DNA of 64,000 nt. Origin: Streptomyces sp. NBC_00554. GTDB lineage: Bacteria > Actinomycetota > Actinomycetes > Streptomycetales > Streptomycetaceae. Within the stretch, counting starts at the first letter, position 1; each line of letters starts with the position of its first letter. Positions 40,456-50,377 of the stretch are shown here, piece after piece. The stretch spans positions 1,922,001 through 1,986,000 of the forward strand of contig NZ_CP107799.1 in the NCBI RefSeq assembly GCF_041431135.1, written 5' to 3'. A program made the translations under genes and the position numbers. The notes under the pieces were generated by a model. That model did not search any database. It had not been told where the DNA came from and saw nothing but the letters and a program-made list of their open reading frames with translations.

Positions 40456-41139
40456 CTAGGACGCAGGCGCCCACGGCGTTGTGCCGAGTATGTTCTCCGG
40501 GCCGATGTCGAGGGGCTCTTCAGGTCGTACGTTCACGAAGTCCCGCTTCTTGTCCGGCGCGACGCGGAGGTAGGTACCGTCCTCGGCCGCCATCCGCCAC
40601 AACAGCCCGGCCCTGGCGGTCTCGCCCGGTTCGAGGGTGAAGGGCTCGGGGGCGGAGCCGGGCGGTGCCACGGGCACCTCGTCCGTTCCCTCAGCCGTGC
40701 GCACGCCCGGAATCGGGGCGCCTGCCTCGTCCAGGACGCTGACGGAGGGGTAGCCGTTCAACTCGTACGGCTGCTCTCCGCAGTTGGTCATGGAGAGCGT
40801 CATGGCCCGGAGACCCATGGCCCCGTCGACGCGACCGGCCTCGAAACGCAGACCGGACGACGGGCAGCCGCTCACCGGTTGGACCGATACGGACGGTGAG
40901 GGCGAGGCGGACGCGGGCGGCGGCGGGGCGGCCCGGGTCTCCGAAGGCGTGGGCTTGCGCTCGGGGTTGGCCTCGCGGTCCAGCTCGGCGGAGAGCCCGC
41001 AGCCGCTCGTGGCCAGCGCCAGCACGCCGACAAGAGCGGCACCGCAGGACGATCTCAGACGTATCGCGATCACCGGCCGATCATCGCACGCAGCCGCCAC
41101 GGCTTTCCTGGCCTCCGCTGTCCTCGCCGCATCCGTCAC
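40456..41139 (-). CDS. DUF4232 lipoprotein
   Basis: A secreted lipoprotein of 227 residues if started at GTG 41139, or 205 from GTG 41073. The lipobox is ATSGC after SSCGAALVGVLALATSGC. A Pro/Ser-rich linker (about 40 residues) leads to the DUF4232 beta-sandwich: GCPSSGLRFEAGRVDGAMG, LSMTNCGEQPYELNGYPSV, and a C-terminal LLWRM. A start at 41073 gives a canonical signal peptide. The start at 41139 overlaps the response regulator stop (GTGA), implying coupling. The function of DUF4232 is unknown; Streptomyces encode many. Confidence 0.8.
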   Translation of the reverse strand: MTDAARTAEARKAVAAACDDRPVIAIRLRSSCGAALVGVLALATSGCGLSAELDREANPERKPTPSETRAAPPPPASASPSPSVSVQPVSGCPSSGLRFEAGRVDGAMGLRAMTLSMTNCGEQPYELNGYPSVSVLDEAGAPIPGVRTAEGTDEVPVAPPGSAPEPFTLEPGETARAGLLWRMAAEDGTYLRVAPDKKRDFVNVRPEEPLDIGPENILGTTPWAPAS

Positions 41140-41804
41140 TTCTCGCTCCCCCGCGCCGCCACCAGCCCCGACTCGTAGGCGAACACGACCAGTTGGGCCC
41201 GATCGCGAGCGCCCAGCTTCGTCATCGCGCGGCTGACGTGCGTCTTGGCCGTGAAAGGGCTGATGACCATGTGCGCGGCGATCTCCTCGTTGGTGAGGCC
41301 GCGGGCGGCGAGGGCGGTGACCTCGCGTTCGCGTCGCGTGAGGCTCTCCAGGCCCGGCGCGGTGGCCCGGTCCGGGGGCCGGGCGACGAACTCGCCGATC
41401 AGGGTGCGGGTCACGGACGGGGACAGCAGCGCCTCGCCACGCGCGACGACCTCGATGGCCTGAAGCAGGTCGGCGGGCTCGGTGTCCTTGAGCAGGAAGC
41501 CGCTCGCGCCCGCCCGCAGTGCCTCGAAGACATATGCGTCCAGGCCGTAGTTGGTGAGGATGATCACGCGTACGCCGGACAGCTCGGGATCGGCGGCGAT
41601 GCGGCGGGTCGCCTCGATGCCCGTCATCACCGGCATCTGCACATCGACCAGGGCGATGTCCGGGATCAGCGCGCGCACGAGCGCCACGCCCTGCTCGCCG
41701 TCGGCCGCCTCACCCACCACCTCGATGCCGTCCTCGGCCTCCAGCAGGGCCCGGAACCCGGCCCGCATCAGCGCCTGGTCGTCGACGAGCGCGATCCTGA
41801 TCAC
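41136..41804 (-). CDS. Response regulator, NarL/FixJ family
   Basis: A 222-residue two-component regulator. The receiver domain (1-120) has the acidic pair Asp8-Asp9, the phospho-acceptor Asp54 in IALVDVQMPVM, and Lys in LLKDTEP. The LuxR-type helix-turn-helix is at about 155-215: LTRREREVTALAARGLTNEE then ISPFTAKTHVSRAMTKLGAR. It overlaps the kinase gene by four bases (ATGA) and is followed by an overlapping DUF4232 lipoprotein. Targets are unknown. Confidence 0.95.
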   Translation of the reverse strand: MIRIALVDDQALMRAGFRALLEAEDGIEVVGEAADGEQGVALVRALIPDIALVDVQMPVMTGIEATRRIAADPELSGVRVIILTNYGLDAYVFEALRAGASGFLLKDTEPADLLQAIEVVARGEALLSPSVTRTLIGEFVARPPDRATAPGLESLTRREREVTALAARGLTNEEIAAHMVISPFTAKTHVSRAMTKLGARDRAQLVVFAYESGLVAARGSEK

Positions 41805-42913
41805 ACCGCCTCCCCCACGCCGTCCAGCGGCAGTTGGGCCCGCACGGAGAAGCCGCCCTCCGCGCGCGGAGCGGCCTGCAGAGTGCCGCCGAGGGCCGCG
41901 ACGCGTTCACGCATGCCGGTGAGACCGATGCCCGGGGTGGGCGTCCGGGTCCGGGCGGCACTGCCGTCGTCGTCCACGCGTATCGTCAAATCTCCGACCG
42001 AGTAGTCAAGTTGGACGATGACCTTGGCGGGGCCCGCATGACGCGCCGCGTTCGTGAGGGCCTCCTGGACGATGCGGTAAGCGGCGCGGTCGACGGTCGC
42101 CGTCAACGGGCGCTCGTCGCCGGTCACTCTCAGCTCGACGGCGAGTCCTGCCGCGCGGGCCCGCTCCACGAGCAGCGCCGGTGTGCCGGTCGGCTCGTCG
42201 GTGCGCAACACCTCCAGCGTCGCGCGCAGTTCGCGCATCGCCTCGCCGCCGGCCTCCTGGATGGCGAGCAGCGCGGGCGGTACCTCCTCGCCGCGCTTGC
42301 GTGCCAGATGGACGGCAACACCCGCCTGGAGCTTGACGATCGAGATGCTGTGCGTGAGCGAGTCGTGCAACTCGCGGGCGATACGCAGGCGTTCCTCGCC
42401 CGCCCTGCGCAGGGCCGCCTCCTCGCGGGTGCGTTCCGCCTCCAGCGCCCGCTGTTCCGTCTGGCGCAGATACGCCTGCCAGTTGCGGTCGGCGAGGCCG
42501 GTCACCAGAGCGCACAGGAACCAGCCCACGAGCAGCGCTACGCGTTCGACGATCTCCCCCGTCGTGGGGCCCGTCGCGACGTACCCCGCCAGGAACACCG
42601 CACTGGCGGCCGCCGCCAGGCCTCGGTGGCCCACGCGGGCGGCCGTGTGCACGGCGCCCAGCACGGGCAGGGCGGACAGTGCGCCGGGGTGGGCGTGCAG
42701 AACGTACGCGGTCGTGGCGGCCGTGGCGACGGCCAGGACCGCGCGCGGTGCGCTGCGGTAGGCCGCGAGGGCCAGGGAGCCGAGGGCGATCAGCGCGTAG
42801 TCGACGGGTGCCGTGCCGTCGTCGAACGCGGCCGCGGTCGCGACGAGGGCGCCGACCACGACGGCGAGCGTCGCATCGGCCAGGCGCCCGCGTGTGACCT
42901 GGTCCAACTCCAT
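41801..42913 (-). CDS. Sensor histidine kinase, NarL-type (HisKA_3)
   Basis: A 370-residue membrane kinase. Four to five hydrophobic segments span residues 12-140 (ADATLAVVVGALVATAAA, YALIALGSLALAAY, VLAVATAATTAYVL, VALLVGWFLCALVTGL). A coiled-coil linker (RQTEQRALEAERTREEAALR) follows, then the HisKA_3 dimerisation domain with His183 in RIARELHDSLTHSIS. The ATPase N box is IVQEALTNAARHAG and the G boxes are VDDDGSA and GIGLTGMRERVAALGG. The start is ATG 42913, with GTG 42922 also possible. It has no large extracellular sensor domain. Confidence 0.93.
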   Translation of the reverse strand: MELDQVTRGRLADATLAVVVGALVATAAAFDDGTAPVDYALIALGSLALAAYRSAPRAVLAVATAATTAYVLHAHPGALSALPVLGAVHTAARVGHRGLAAAASAVFLAGYVATGPTTGEIVERVALLVGWFLCALVTGLADRNWQAYLRQTEQRALEAERTREEAALRRAGEERLRIARELHDSLTHSISIVKLQAGVAVHLARKRGEEVPPALLAIQEAGGEAMRELRATLEVLRTDEPTGTPALLVERARAAGLAVELRVTGDERPLTATVDRAAYRIVQEALTNAARHAGPAKVIVQLDYSVGDLTIRVDDDGSAARTRTPTPGIGLTGMRERVAALGGTLQAAPRAEGGFSVRAQLPLDGVGEAV

Positions 42914-43095
42914 GGTCGGCACCCTAGACGGCGGCGCCGACAGCCGCGTCAGCCCTGTGGACGGCTCCCGGGCTACTCCCGGCGCAGTAGTCCGCGCCGC
43001 GCGCGGGCTCCTCGGCGCAGCGGGGATTGCCTTCGGGCGTACGACGCGGGCAACTGCCTCCCGGGGCGAGGGTTGCGAACACCGAACACCGCATC

Positions 43096-43260
43096 GCACG
43101 GCACGGCACGGCACGGCACCGCCCGAACGCGGAACACCGCACCGCACCGCACCGCTCGAACCCGCAACACCGCACCGCTGCACACCCCACCCCCCCATCC
43201 CACCCCACCTCAGCCCACCCCACCTCAGCCCAGCCCAGCCCAGCCCAGCCCAGCCCAGCC
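43096..43260. repeat. Pentanucleotide tandem-repeat tract
   Basis: The 366-base gap between the divergent kinase and AhpD-like genes contains runs of five-base units. These are GCACG x4 (43096-43115), ACCGC x4 (43136-43155), a 15-base unit CACCTCAGCCCACCC that repeats once, with its last five bases changed, from 43206, and CAGCC x7 (43226-43260), ending 11 bases before the AGGAGG ribosome-binding site of the gene at 43280. The tract is almost free of T on the plus strand. Copy-number changes would alter leader length. No gene is seen here. Confidence 0.9.
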
Positions 43261-43279
43261 CACCAACCAGGAGGCCCAC

Positions 43280-44305
43280 ATGCCCACCCCCTTCCGCTAC
43301 ACCACCCCACCGCCCCCCAAGTCCGCCACCGGCCGCACCGCCGAGGTGTACGCCCAACTCGCCGAGGACTTCGGCATCGAGCGGGCGACCACCTTCGTGG
43401 TGCTGTCCTCGGCACCCGAAATCCTCGCCCCGGCCTGGGCGTTGATGCGGGAGTCACTGCTCGCGGGCGAGGGCAGCCGCACCGGCAAGGAGCTGGCGGC
43501 CTTCGGGGTGTCGGCCGCCAATCGGTGCCCCTTCTGCGTGGACGCGCACACGATGCTGCTGCACGCCACTGGGGACCACGCGCTCGCGGAGGCCCTGGCA
43601 CGCGGTGAGACTCCCGCCGACGAGCGGCACGCGCGCGTGCTGGCCTGGGGCGAGGCGACCCGGACACCGGGCGCCCCGGAGCTGACGCCTCTCCCGTTCC
43701 CCCGCGCACATGTCCCGGCCTACGTCGGTACCGCGCTGTCCTTCCACTTCATCAACCGGATCGTGTCGGCGCTGCTGACCGAGAACCTGCTGCCCGGCAA
43801 CGCCCAGCGGTTCCGCGCGGTCCGGAGCCTGGTCGGCCGCTCGGTCGCCAAGACCGTGCGCCGTCGGGCCGCCCCCGGCGCGAGCCTGGCACTCCTCGAC
43901 GACCCGGGACCCGGCCCGGACTGGGCACGGGGAAGCACCGTCGGCCCGGCCTACGCCGCACTGCGCACCGCCACCGCCGCGGGCGCGGGCCTCCTCGACG
44001 AGGCCGACCGGACCCTCGTACGGGGAACGCTCCAGGCCTGGAACGGCGCGCACCCGCCGCTCAAGTGGGACGAACTGCCCGACCGTTCCCGCCCCGGGGC
44101 ACGCCTCGCGCTCCTGGCCGCCCTCGCCCCGTACCGCATCACGGACGAAGACATCACCGCCTGGCGCAAACCAGAACATTCCGACCACTGTCTCGTACAC
44201 CTCGTCGCATACGGCGCGTTCGCCGCCGTCGACCGCATCGAGAGCGCGCTTCCGTTCGCCAACTACGGGGCGACGCCACCTTCTCGCACAGTCCGCGAAC
44301 AGTGA
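43280..44305 (+). CDS. AhpD-like / carboxymuconolactone decarboxylase family protein
   Basis: A 341-residue protein. The AhpD redox motif is CPFCVDAHTMLLH (Cys-x2-Cys-x3-His), preceded by GKELAAFGVSAANR. The second half is a degenerate repeat of the fold (AAGAGLLDEADRTLVRGTLQ then CLVHLVAYGAFAAVDRI) without cysteines. AhpD-like proteins reduce thiol-peroxidase partners through lipoyl groups or act as stand-alone peroxidases. The N-terminus TPFRYTTPPPPKSATGRTAE is proline-rich. The start is ATG 43280 behind AGGAGG. It sits downstream of the pentanucleotide tract. The role is unclear. Confidence 0.83.
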   Translation: MPTPFRYTTPPPPKSATGRTAEVYAQLAEDFGIERATTFVVLSSAPEILAPAWALMRESLLAGEGSRTGKELAAFGVSAANRCPFCVDAHTMLLHATGDHALAEALARGETPADERHARVLAWGEATRTPGAPELTPLPFPRAHVPAYVGTALSFHFINRIVSALLTENLLPGNAQRFRAVRSLVGRSVAKTVRRRAAPGASLALLDDPGPGPDWARGSTVGPAYAALRTATAAGAGLLDEADRTLVRGTLQAWNGAHPPLKWDELPDRSRPGARLALLAALAPYRITDEDITAWRKPEHSDHCLVHLVAYGAFAAVDRIESALPFANYGATPPSRTVREQ

Positions 44306-44427
44306 GTCACTGTCACCACACAGGCACGGAGCGAGTTGGCACTTCCGCCCCACAGGGACTCGTGTGACACTGGCGTCCCGTCCGCAGTGCGGACCACCTC
44401 CGCACCGTCCCCCACGAGAAGTGCGCC

Positions 44428-45087
44428 GTGCGTTCTCTTCCTTTGCCGCTCGCCCTCACCGCGCGTCTGCTGCCGGTCGCCGTGCTCGCCTCGGCGGGCT
44501 GGGCACTGACGTCCGGTCCGTTGGCCGCGACCCCGACCGCCGCCGAGGACAAATCGGCCCAAAAGCCTACGGGTTCGGCTTCCGCGCCGTCGACGTCGGC
44601 GGCCACCAAGACGTACGCCGCATCGCCCGCACCCTGCGACAGCGTGACCGAAAAGACGATCAAGTCGCTGGTCCCGGGCGCCAAAACGGCCGGCCAGGAG
44701 ATCGCGTCGACCGACAAGTCCGTACGCCGCACCTGCTCCTGGAACGCGCTCAAGGGGTTCGACTACCGCTGGCTCGACGTCTCGTTCGAGATCAAGGCGT
44801 CGGACGCGGCGGCGGAGACGTCCTACAAGGAGCGCGTCGCGGACAAGAGCGGTGGAGGGGCGGTCCCCGGCGTCGGCGACACGGGCTACTCCGTCGTGAA
44901 CCTCACCACCGAGGACAAGCAGCAGACGCGCGAGGGAGTGGTGATCGTCCGCGCGTCCAACGCGCTGGTCGTCATCACGTACAACGGCAGCGACTTCGAG
45001 TCGAAGAAGGCGCCCAGCGCGGACGTGATCAACAAGGGTGCCATCAGTGCCGCCAAGGACGCGGTGGCCGCACTGGAGAAGACATAG
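44428..45087 (+). CDS. Secreted DUF3558-like protein
   Basis: A 219-residue exported protein. The signal sequence is PLPLALTARLLPVAVLASAG then WALTSGPLAATPTAA; no lipobox Cys is present. After a Ser/Thr/Ala-rich linker the mature domain begins at AASPAPCDSVTEKTIKSLVP, with a second Cys in RRTCSWNALKGFDYRWL and the VPGVGDTGYSVVN segment. This pattern matches DUF3558-type Streptomyces surface proteins of unknown function; the two Cys probably pair. The start is ATG or GTG near 44428. It is monocistronic with a perfect hairpin after it. Confidence 0.72.
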   Translation: MRSLPLPLALTARLLPVAVLASAGWALTSGPLAATPTAAEDKSAQKPTGSASAPSTSAATKTYAASPAPCDSVTEKTIKSLVPGAKTAGQEIASTDKSVRRTCSWNALKGFDYRWLDVSFEIKASDAAAETSYKERVADKSGGGAVPGVGDTGYSVVNLTTEDKQQTREGVVIVRASNALVVITYNGSDFESKKAPSADVINKGAISAAKDAVAALEKT

Positions 45088-45089
45088 CA

Positions 45090-45117
45090 GAGCTGACCGT
45101 CATCAAACGGTCAGCTC
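45090..45117. terminator. Terminator between the DUF3558-like gene and the NCS1 permease gene
   Basis: GAGCTGACCGT (45090-45100) pairs perfectly with ACGGTCAGCTC (45107-45117), with a six-base loop, directly after the stop at 45087. The converging permease gene ends at 45146, so it can serve both. Confidence 0.8.
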
Positions 45118-45145
45118 CACCCAAGCGTTCCTAAATATTTCTAAA

Positions 45146-46675
<1,530 letters not shown>

Positions 46676-46750
46676 GGGCAGGCCAATCGAGTGAGGAGTG
46701 GCGGGAAAGGCCGTGCGGGGCGTCTGGGGGGTGCGCGGGGAGCGCCCTGA

Positions 46751-46778
46751 TCCCCTTCCCGGGACGGCGGGAAGGGGA
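46751..46778 (-). terminator. Hairpin between the oxidoreductase and permease genes
   Basis: TCCCCTTCCC (46751-46760) pairs with GGGAAGGGGA (46769-46778), an 8-base loop, just after the oxidoreductase stop at 46809 on the minus strand. It may attenuate rather than end transcription into the permease gene. Confidence 0.5.
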
Positions 46779-46808
46779 GAACGGGGAGGGGGTTCAAGTA
46801 CCCCTGTA

Positions 46809-47831
46809 CTACTGGGCGTTGAGGGCCGGGATGACCTTCGTCCCGTACGCGTCGATGGTGGCCTCCTGCGCGTCGTGCATGTCGTACACCGCGAACTGGT
46901 CGACGCCCAGCTCGCGCAGCGCGTTCAGCTTCTCGATGTGCTGCTCGGCCGTGCCGATGAGGCAGAACCGGTCGACGATCTCGTCGGGCACGAACTTGGT
47001 GTCGGGGTTGTCGCTGCGGCCGTGGTGCGAGTAGTCGTAGCCCTCACGGGCCTTGATGTATTCGGTGAGTTCGTCGGGTACGGCGGCCGAGTGCTCGCCG
47101 TACTTGGAGACGAGGTCGGCGACGTGGTTGCCGACCATGCCGCCGAACCAGCGGCACTGCTCACGTGCGTGGGCGAGTGCCTCGGGCGAGTCGTCCGCGG
47201 TGATGTACGCGGGCGCCGCCACGCAGATCTTGACCTCGGACGGGTCACGTCCGACCGCCACGGCCGCGTCCTTCACGGCCTTGACCATGTACTCGGTGAG
47301 GTAGAGGTCGGCGAGCTGGAGGATGAACCCGTCGGCCTCCTCGCCGGTCATCTTCAGGGCCTTGGGGCCGTACGCGGCCATCCAGACCGGGAGTTCGGCA
47401 CCGGGCTTGACCCAGGGGAACTTGATGACGGTGCCGCCGAGGTCGGCCTCGTCGCCACGCCCGAGGGCACGGATGACCTTCATGGCACCGCTGATCCGCG
47501 CCAGGGTGTTGGGCTTGCGTCCGGCGACGCGCATCGCCGAGTCGCCGCGGCCGATGCCGCACACCGTGCGGTTGCCGTACATGTCGTTGAGCGTCGCGAA
47601 GGTGGAGGCGGTGACCTCCCAGGTACGGGTGCCCGGGTTGGTGACCATCGGGCCGACCGTCAACTTCTCGGTGTTCGCGAGGATCTGACTGTAGATCACA
47701 AAGGGTTCCTGCCACAGCACGGCGGAGTCGAAGGTCCAGCCGTACGTGAAGCCGTTGCCCTCGGCCCGCTTCATCAGGTCGATGACGCGGGAGGCAGGTG
47801 GGTCTGTCTGCAGGACGAGTCCGAAGTCCAT
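46809..47831 (-). CDS. Luciferase-like (LLM) flavin/F420-dependent oxidoreductase, TIGR03842-like
   Basis: A 340-residue TIM-barrel oxidoreductase of the luciferase-like family that commonly uses F420 or FMN. Features are DFGLVLQTDPPASRVIDLMK, YGWTFDSAVLWQEPFVIYSQ, VTNPGTRTWEVTASTFATLN and GIGRGDSAMR. This subfamily (TIGR03842, recalled from memory) is repeatedly found beside dihydropyrimidinase genes, as here. A redox step on a pyrimidine or hydantoin is therefore likely, though unproven. It lies 18 bases downstream of hydA on the same strand, in one operon. The start is ATG 47831. Confidence 0.85.
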   Translation of the reverse strand: MDFGLVLQTDPPASRVIDLMKRAEGNGFTYGWTFDSAVLWQEPFVIYSQILANTEKLTVGPMVTNPGTRTWEVTASTFATLNDMYGNRTVCGIGRGDSAMRVAGRKPNTLARISGAMKVIRALGRGDEADLGGTVIKFPWVKPGAELPVWMAAYGPKALKMTGEEADGFILQLADLYLTEYMVKAVKDAAVAVGRDPSEVKICVAAPAYITADDSPEALAHAREQCRWFGGMVGNHVADLVSKYGEHSAAVPDELTEYIKAREGYDYSHHGRSDNPDTKFVPDEIVDRFCLIGTAEQHIEKLNALRELGVDQFAVYDMHDAQEATIDAYGTKVIPALNAQ

Positions 47832-47849
47832 GGCGCCGCTCCTGGTCGC

Positions 47850-49250
47850 TCAGAGAAGGTACTGACAGGTGGAGCGGGGGGTGTAGACGCCGTGACCAGC
47901 GCGTCCGGTGAACTCCCGCTCGGTGATGACGAGTTCGCCCCGCGAGAGCACGGTCTCGACCCGGCCGGTGATGCGCTTTCCCTCGTACGCCGAGTAGTCG
48001 ACGTTCATGTGGTGCGTCTCCACCGACAGGACCTGCTCGGCGTGCGGGTCGTAGATGACGACGTCGGCGTCGGCGCCCGGCGCGATCGTGCCCTTCTTCG
48101 GGTACAGGCCGAACATCCGGGCCGGGGTCGCGCAGGCGATCTCGATCCAGCGGCGGCGCGTGATGTGCCCGTCGACGACGGCCTGGTGGAGCAGGTCCAT
48201 CCGGTTCTCGACACCCGGGAGCCCGTTGGGGATCTTCGAGAAGTCGCCGCGGCCCAGGTCCTTCTGGCCGACGAAGCAGAAGGGGCAGTGGTCGGTGGAG
48301 ACGACCTGGAGGTCGTTCGTACGCAGTCCGCGCCACAGTGCGGCCTGGTGTTCCTTGGGCCTCAGCGGCGTGGAGCACACGTACTTCGAGCCCTCGAAGT
48401 CGGGCTCGGCCAGGTTGTCCGTCGACAGGAACAGGTACTGCGGGCAGGTCTCGCCGAAGACGTTCAGGCCCTCGTCGCGCGCCCGTGCCAGCTCGGCGAC
48501 CGCCTGCTGCGCCGAGACGTGCACGACGTACAGGGGCGCCCCGGCCACCTGGGCGAGCTTGATGGCACGGTGGGTGGCCTCGGCCTCCAACAGCGCCTTG
48601 CGCACTTCCCCGTGGAAGCGGGGGTCGGTCTCACCACGGGACAGCGCCTGCTCCACGAGCACGTCGATCGCGATGCCGTTCTCGGCGTGCATCATGATCA
48701 GGCCGCCGTTCTCGGCGGAGCGCTGCATGGCGCGCAGGATCTGGCCGTCGTCGCTGTAGAAGACGCCGGGGTAGGCCATGAACTGCTTGAAGGAGGTGAC
48801 GCCCTCCTCGACGAGCAGGTCCATCTCCTTGAGCGTCTCCTGGTTGACGTCGGAGACGATCATGTGGAAGGCGTAGTCGATGGCGCACTTGCCGTCGGCC
48901 TTGGCGTTCCAGGCGTCGAGGCCCTCACGCAGGGAGTGGCCCACGCTCTGCACCGCGAAGTCGACGATGGTGGTGGTGCCGCCCCAGGCCGCGGCCCGGG
49001 TGCCCGTCTCGAAGGTGTCGGAGGCGAAGGTGCCGCCGAACGGCAGTTCCATGTGGGTGTGCGCGTCGACGCCGCCCGGGATGACGTACTTGCCGGTGGC
49101 GTCTATGGTCCGCTCGGCCGTCCACGCGTCGGCTGCCGGGGTGCCGGTCGCGGCAAGAGCAGCGATGCGGCCGTCCTCGATCAGGACGTCGGCATGGATC
49201 TCGTCGGACGCGGTGACGACCAGGCCACCTCGGATGACGGTACGGCTCAT
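47850..49250 (-). CDS. hydA: Dihydropyrimidinase (D-hydantoinase)
   Basis: A 466-residue cyclic amidohydrolase opening the ring of dihydrouracil, dihydrothymine or hydantoins. The two-metal site is intact: GGVDAHTHMELPFGGTF, the carboxylated Lys155 in TSFKQFMAYPGVF, MHAENGIAIDV, LYVVHVSAQQA and STDHCPF. The start is ATG 49250 (MSRTVIRGG). Its product, an N-carbamoyl-beta-amino acid, is the substrate of the two amidohydrolase genes nearby. A strong terminator-like hairpin lies just upstream (49343), so this operon has its own promoter. Confidence 0.95.
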   Translation of the reverse strand: MSRTVIRGGLVVTASDEIHADVLIEDGRIAALAATGTPAADAWTAERTIDATGKYVIPGGVDAHTHMELPFGGTFASDTFETGTRAAAWGGTTTIVDFAVQSVGHSLREGLDAWNAKADGKCAIDYAFHMIVSDVNQETLKEMDLLVEEGVTSFKQFMAYPGVFYSDDGQILRAMQRSAENGGLIMMHAENGIAIDVLVEQALSRGETDPRFHGEVRKALLEAEATHRAIKLAQVAGAPLYVVHVSAQQAVAELARARDEGLNVFGETCPQYLFLSTDNLAEPDFEGSKYVCSTPLRPKEHQAALWRGLRTNDLQVVSTDHCPFCFVGQKDLGRGDFSKIPNGLPGVENRMDLLHQAVVDGHITRRRWIEIACATPARMFGLYPKKGTIAPGADADVVIYDPHAEQVLSVETHHMNVDYSAYEGKRITGRVETVLSRGELVITEREFTGRAGHGVYTPRSTCQYLL

Positions 49251-49342
49251 GCTCCCTCTCCTTCCGGTCGTGCGTGCACTGAGGGAATACCGAAGCTGTT
49301 AGGGACTGAGGTCAACACTGTTTCCTGGTAAGCAAATTGGCC

Positions 49343-49377
49343 CCGCGGGCCCGACCCCCCGTGAGCCGGGCCCGCGG
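49343..49377 (-). terminator. Terminator after the first amidohydrolase gene
   Basis: CCGCGGGCCCG (49343-49353) pairs perfectly with CGGGCCCGCGG (49367-49377), a 13-base loop, 12 bases past the stop at 49390 on the minus strand. It separates that gene from hydA. Confidence 0.75.
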
Positions 49378-49389
49378 AGTTCGACGCGG

Positions 49390-50232
49390 CTACGGAGCCG
49401 TCAGCGGCCCGTACGCCCCGGGAGCGCGGTCCCGGTAGAACTGCCAGCGGTCGCGCACCTCGCGGAGCTTGGCGAGGTCCAGGTCGCGGACGACGAGTTC
49501 CGTCTCCTTGTCGCTGGCCACCTCGCCGACGAACTGGGCTTCCGGGTCCACGAAGTACGAGGTCCCGTAGAAGTCGTTGTCGCCGTACTCCTCGACGCCC
49601 ACCCGGTTGATCGCGCCCACGAAGTACTCGTTGGCGACGGCCGCGGCCGGCTGCTCCAGCTGCCACAGGTAGCCGGACAGACCGCGCGAGGTGGCCGAGG
49701 GGTTGAAGACGATCTCGGCACCCGCGAGACCCAGCGCGCGCCAGCCCTCCGGGAAGTGCCGGTCGTAGCAGATGTAGACACCGATCCTCCCGACTGCGGT
49801 GTCGAAGATCGGCCAGCCCGAGTTGCCCGGCCGGAAGTAGAACTTCTCCCAGAATCCCGGCACTTGGGGAATGTGGGTCTTGCGGTACTTGCCCAGGTAC
49901 GAGCCGTCGGCGTCGATCACCGCCGCGGTGTTGTACAGGACGCCGGGCTGCTCCTCCTCGTACATCGGCAGTACGAGGACGATGCCCAGTTCCTTGGCCA
50001 GCGCCTGGAAGCGCTGGACGATCGGGCCTTCGGGGATCTGCTCGGCGTACTCGTAGAACGCCTTGTCCTGGACCTGGCAGAAGTACGGCCCGTAGAACAG
50101 CTCCTGGAAGCACAGGACTTGGGCGCCCTGCGCGGCCGCGTCGCGTGCCGCCTGCTCGTGGACCTGGATCATCGATTCTTTGTCGCCGGTCCACGCGGTC
50201 TGGAAGACGGCGGCTCGGATCACTCTGCTCAT
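49390..50232 (-). CDS. Nitrilase-superfamily amidohydrolase, beta-ureidopropionase-like (copy 1)
   Basis: A 280-residue carbon-nitrogen hydrolase likely cleaving N-carbamoyl-beta-alanine to beta-alanine, CO2 and ammonia. The catalytic triad is Glu44 (LCFQELFYGPYF), Lys118 (GKYRKTHIP) and Cys155 (VYICYDRHFPEGW). N-carbamoylputrescine amidases look similar, but the neighbouring dihydropyrimidinase favours the ureido-acid substrate. It is a close relative of the gene at 53266-54108 with the same residue numbering. The start is ATG 50232. A 145-base gap separates it from the pucR gene upstream. Confidence 0.9.
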   Translation of the reverse strand: MSRVIRAAVFQTAWTGDKESMIQVHEQAARDAAAQGAQVLCFQELFYGPYFCQVQDKAFYEYAEQIPEGPIVQRFQALAKELGIVLVLPMYEEEQPGVLYNTAAVIDADGSYLGKYRKTHIPQVPGFWEKFYFRPGNSGWPIFDTAVGRIGVYICYDRHFPEGWRALGLAGAEIVFNPSATSRGLSGYLWQLEQPAAAVANEYFVGAINRVGVEEYGDNDFYGTSYFVDPEAQFVGEVASDKETELVVRDLDLAKLREVRDRWQFYRDRAPGAYGPLTAP

Positions 50233-50377
50233 CGGGACCTCCGGTCGCTCGGTGTGCGAGGAGCCTAAGAAGTCCTGGAGCCGGGTTTGAGTTGCACCGT
50301 GTCACGTCTGAAGCGTTCTGCCGTTCCACGGTGTCACCTCCGCGTCGTCTCATGTTTCACCTGAGTCGTGCCGTGTT

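Noticed and set aside
43096..43260. CRISPR-like array
   Set aside because: Units are five-base tandem repeats without spacers and no cas genes are nearby.
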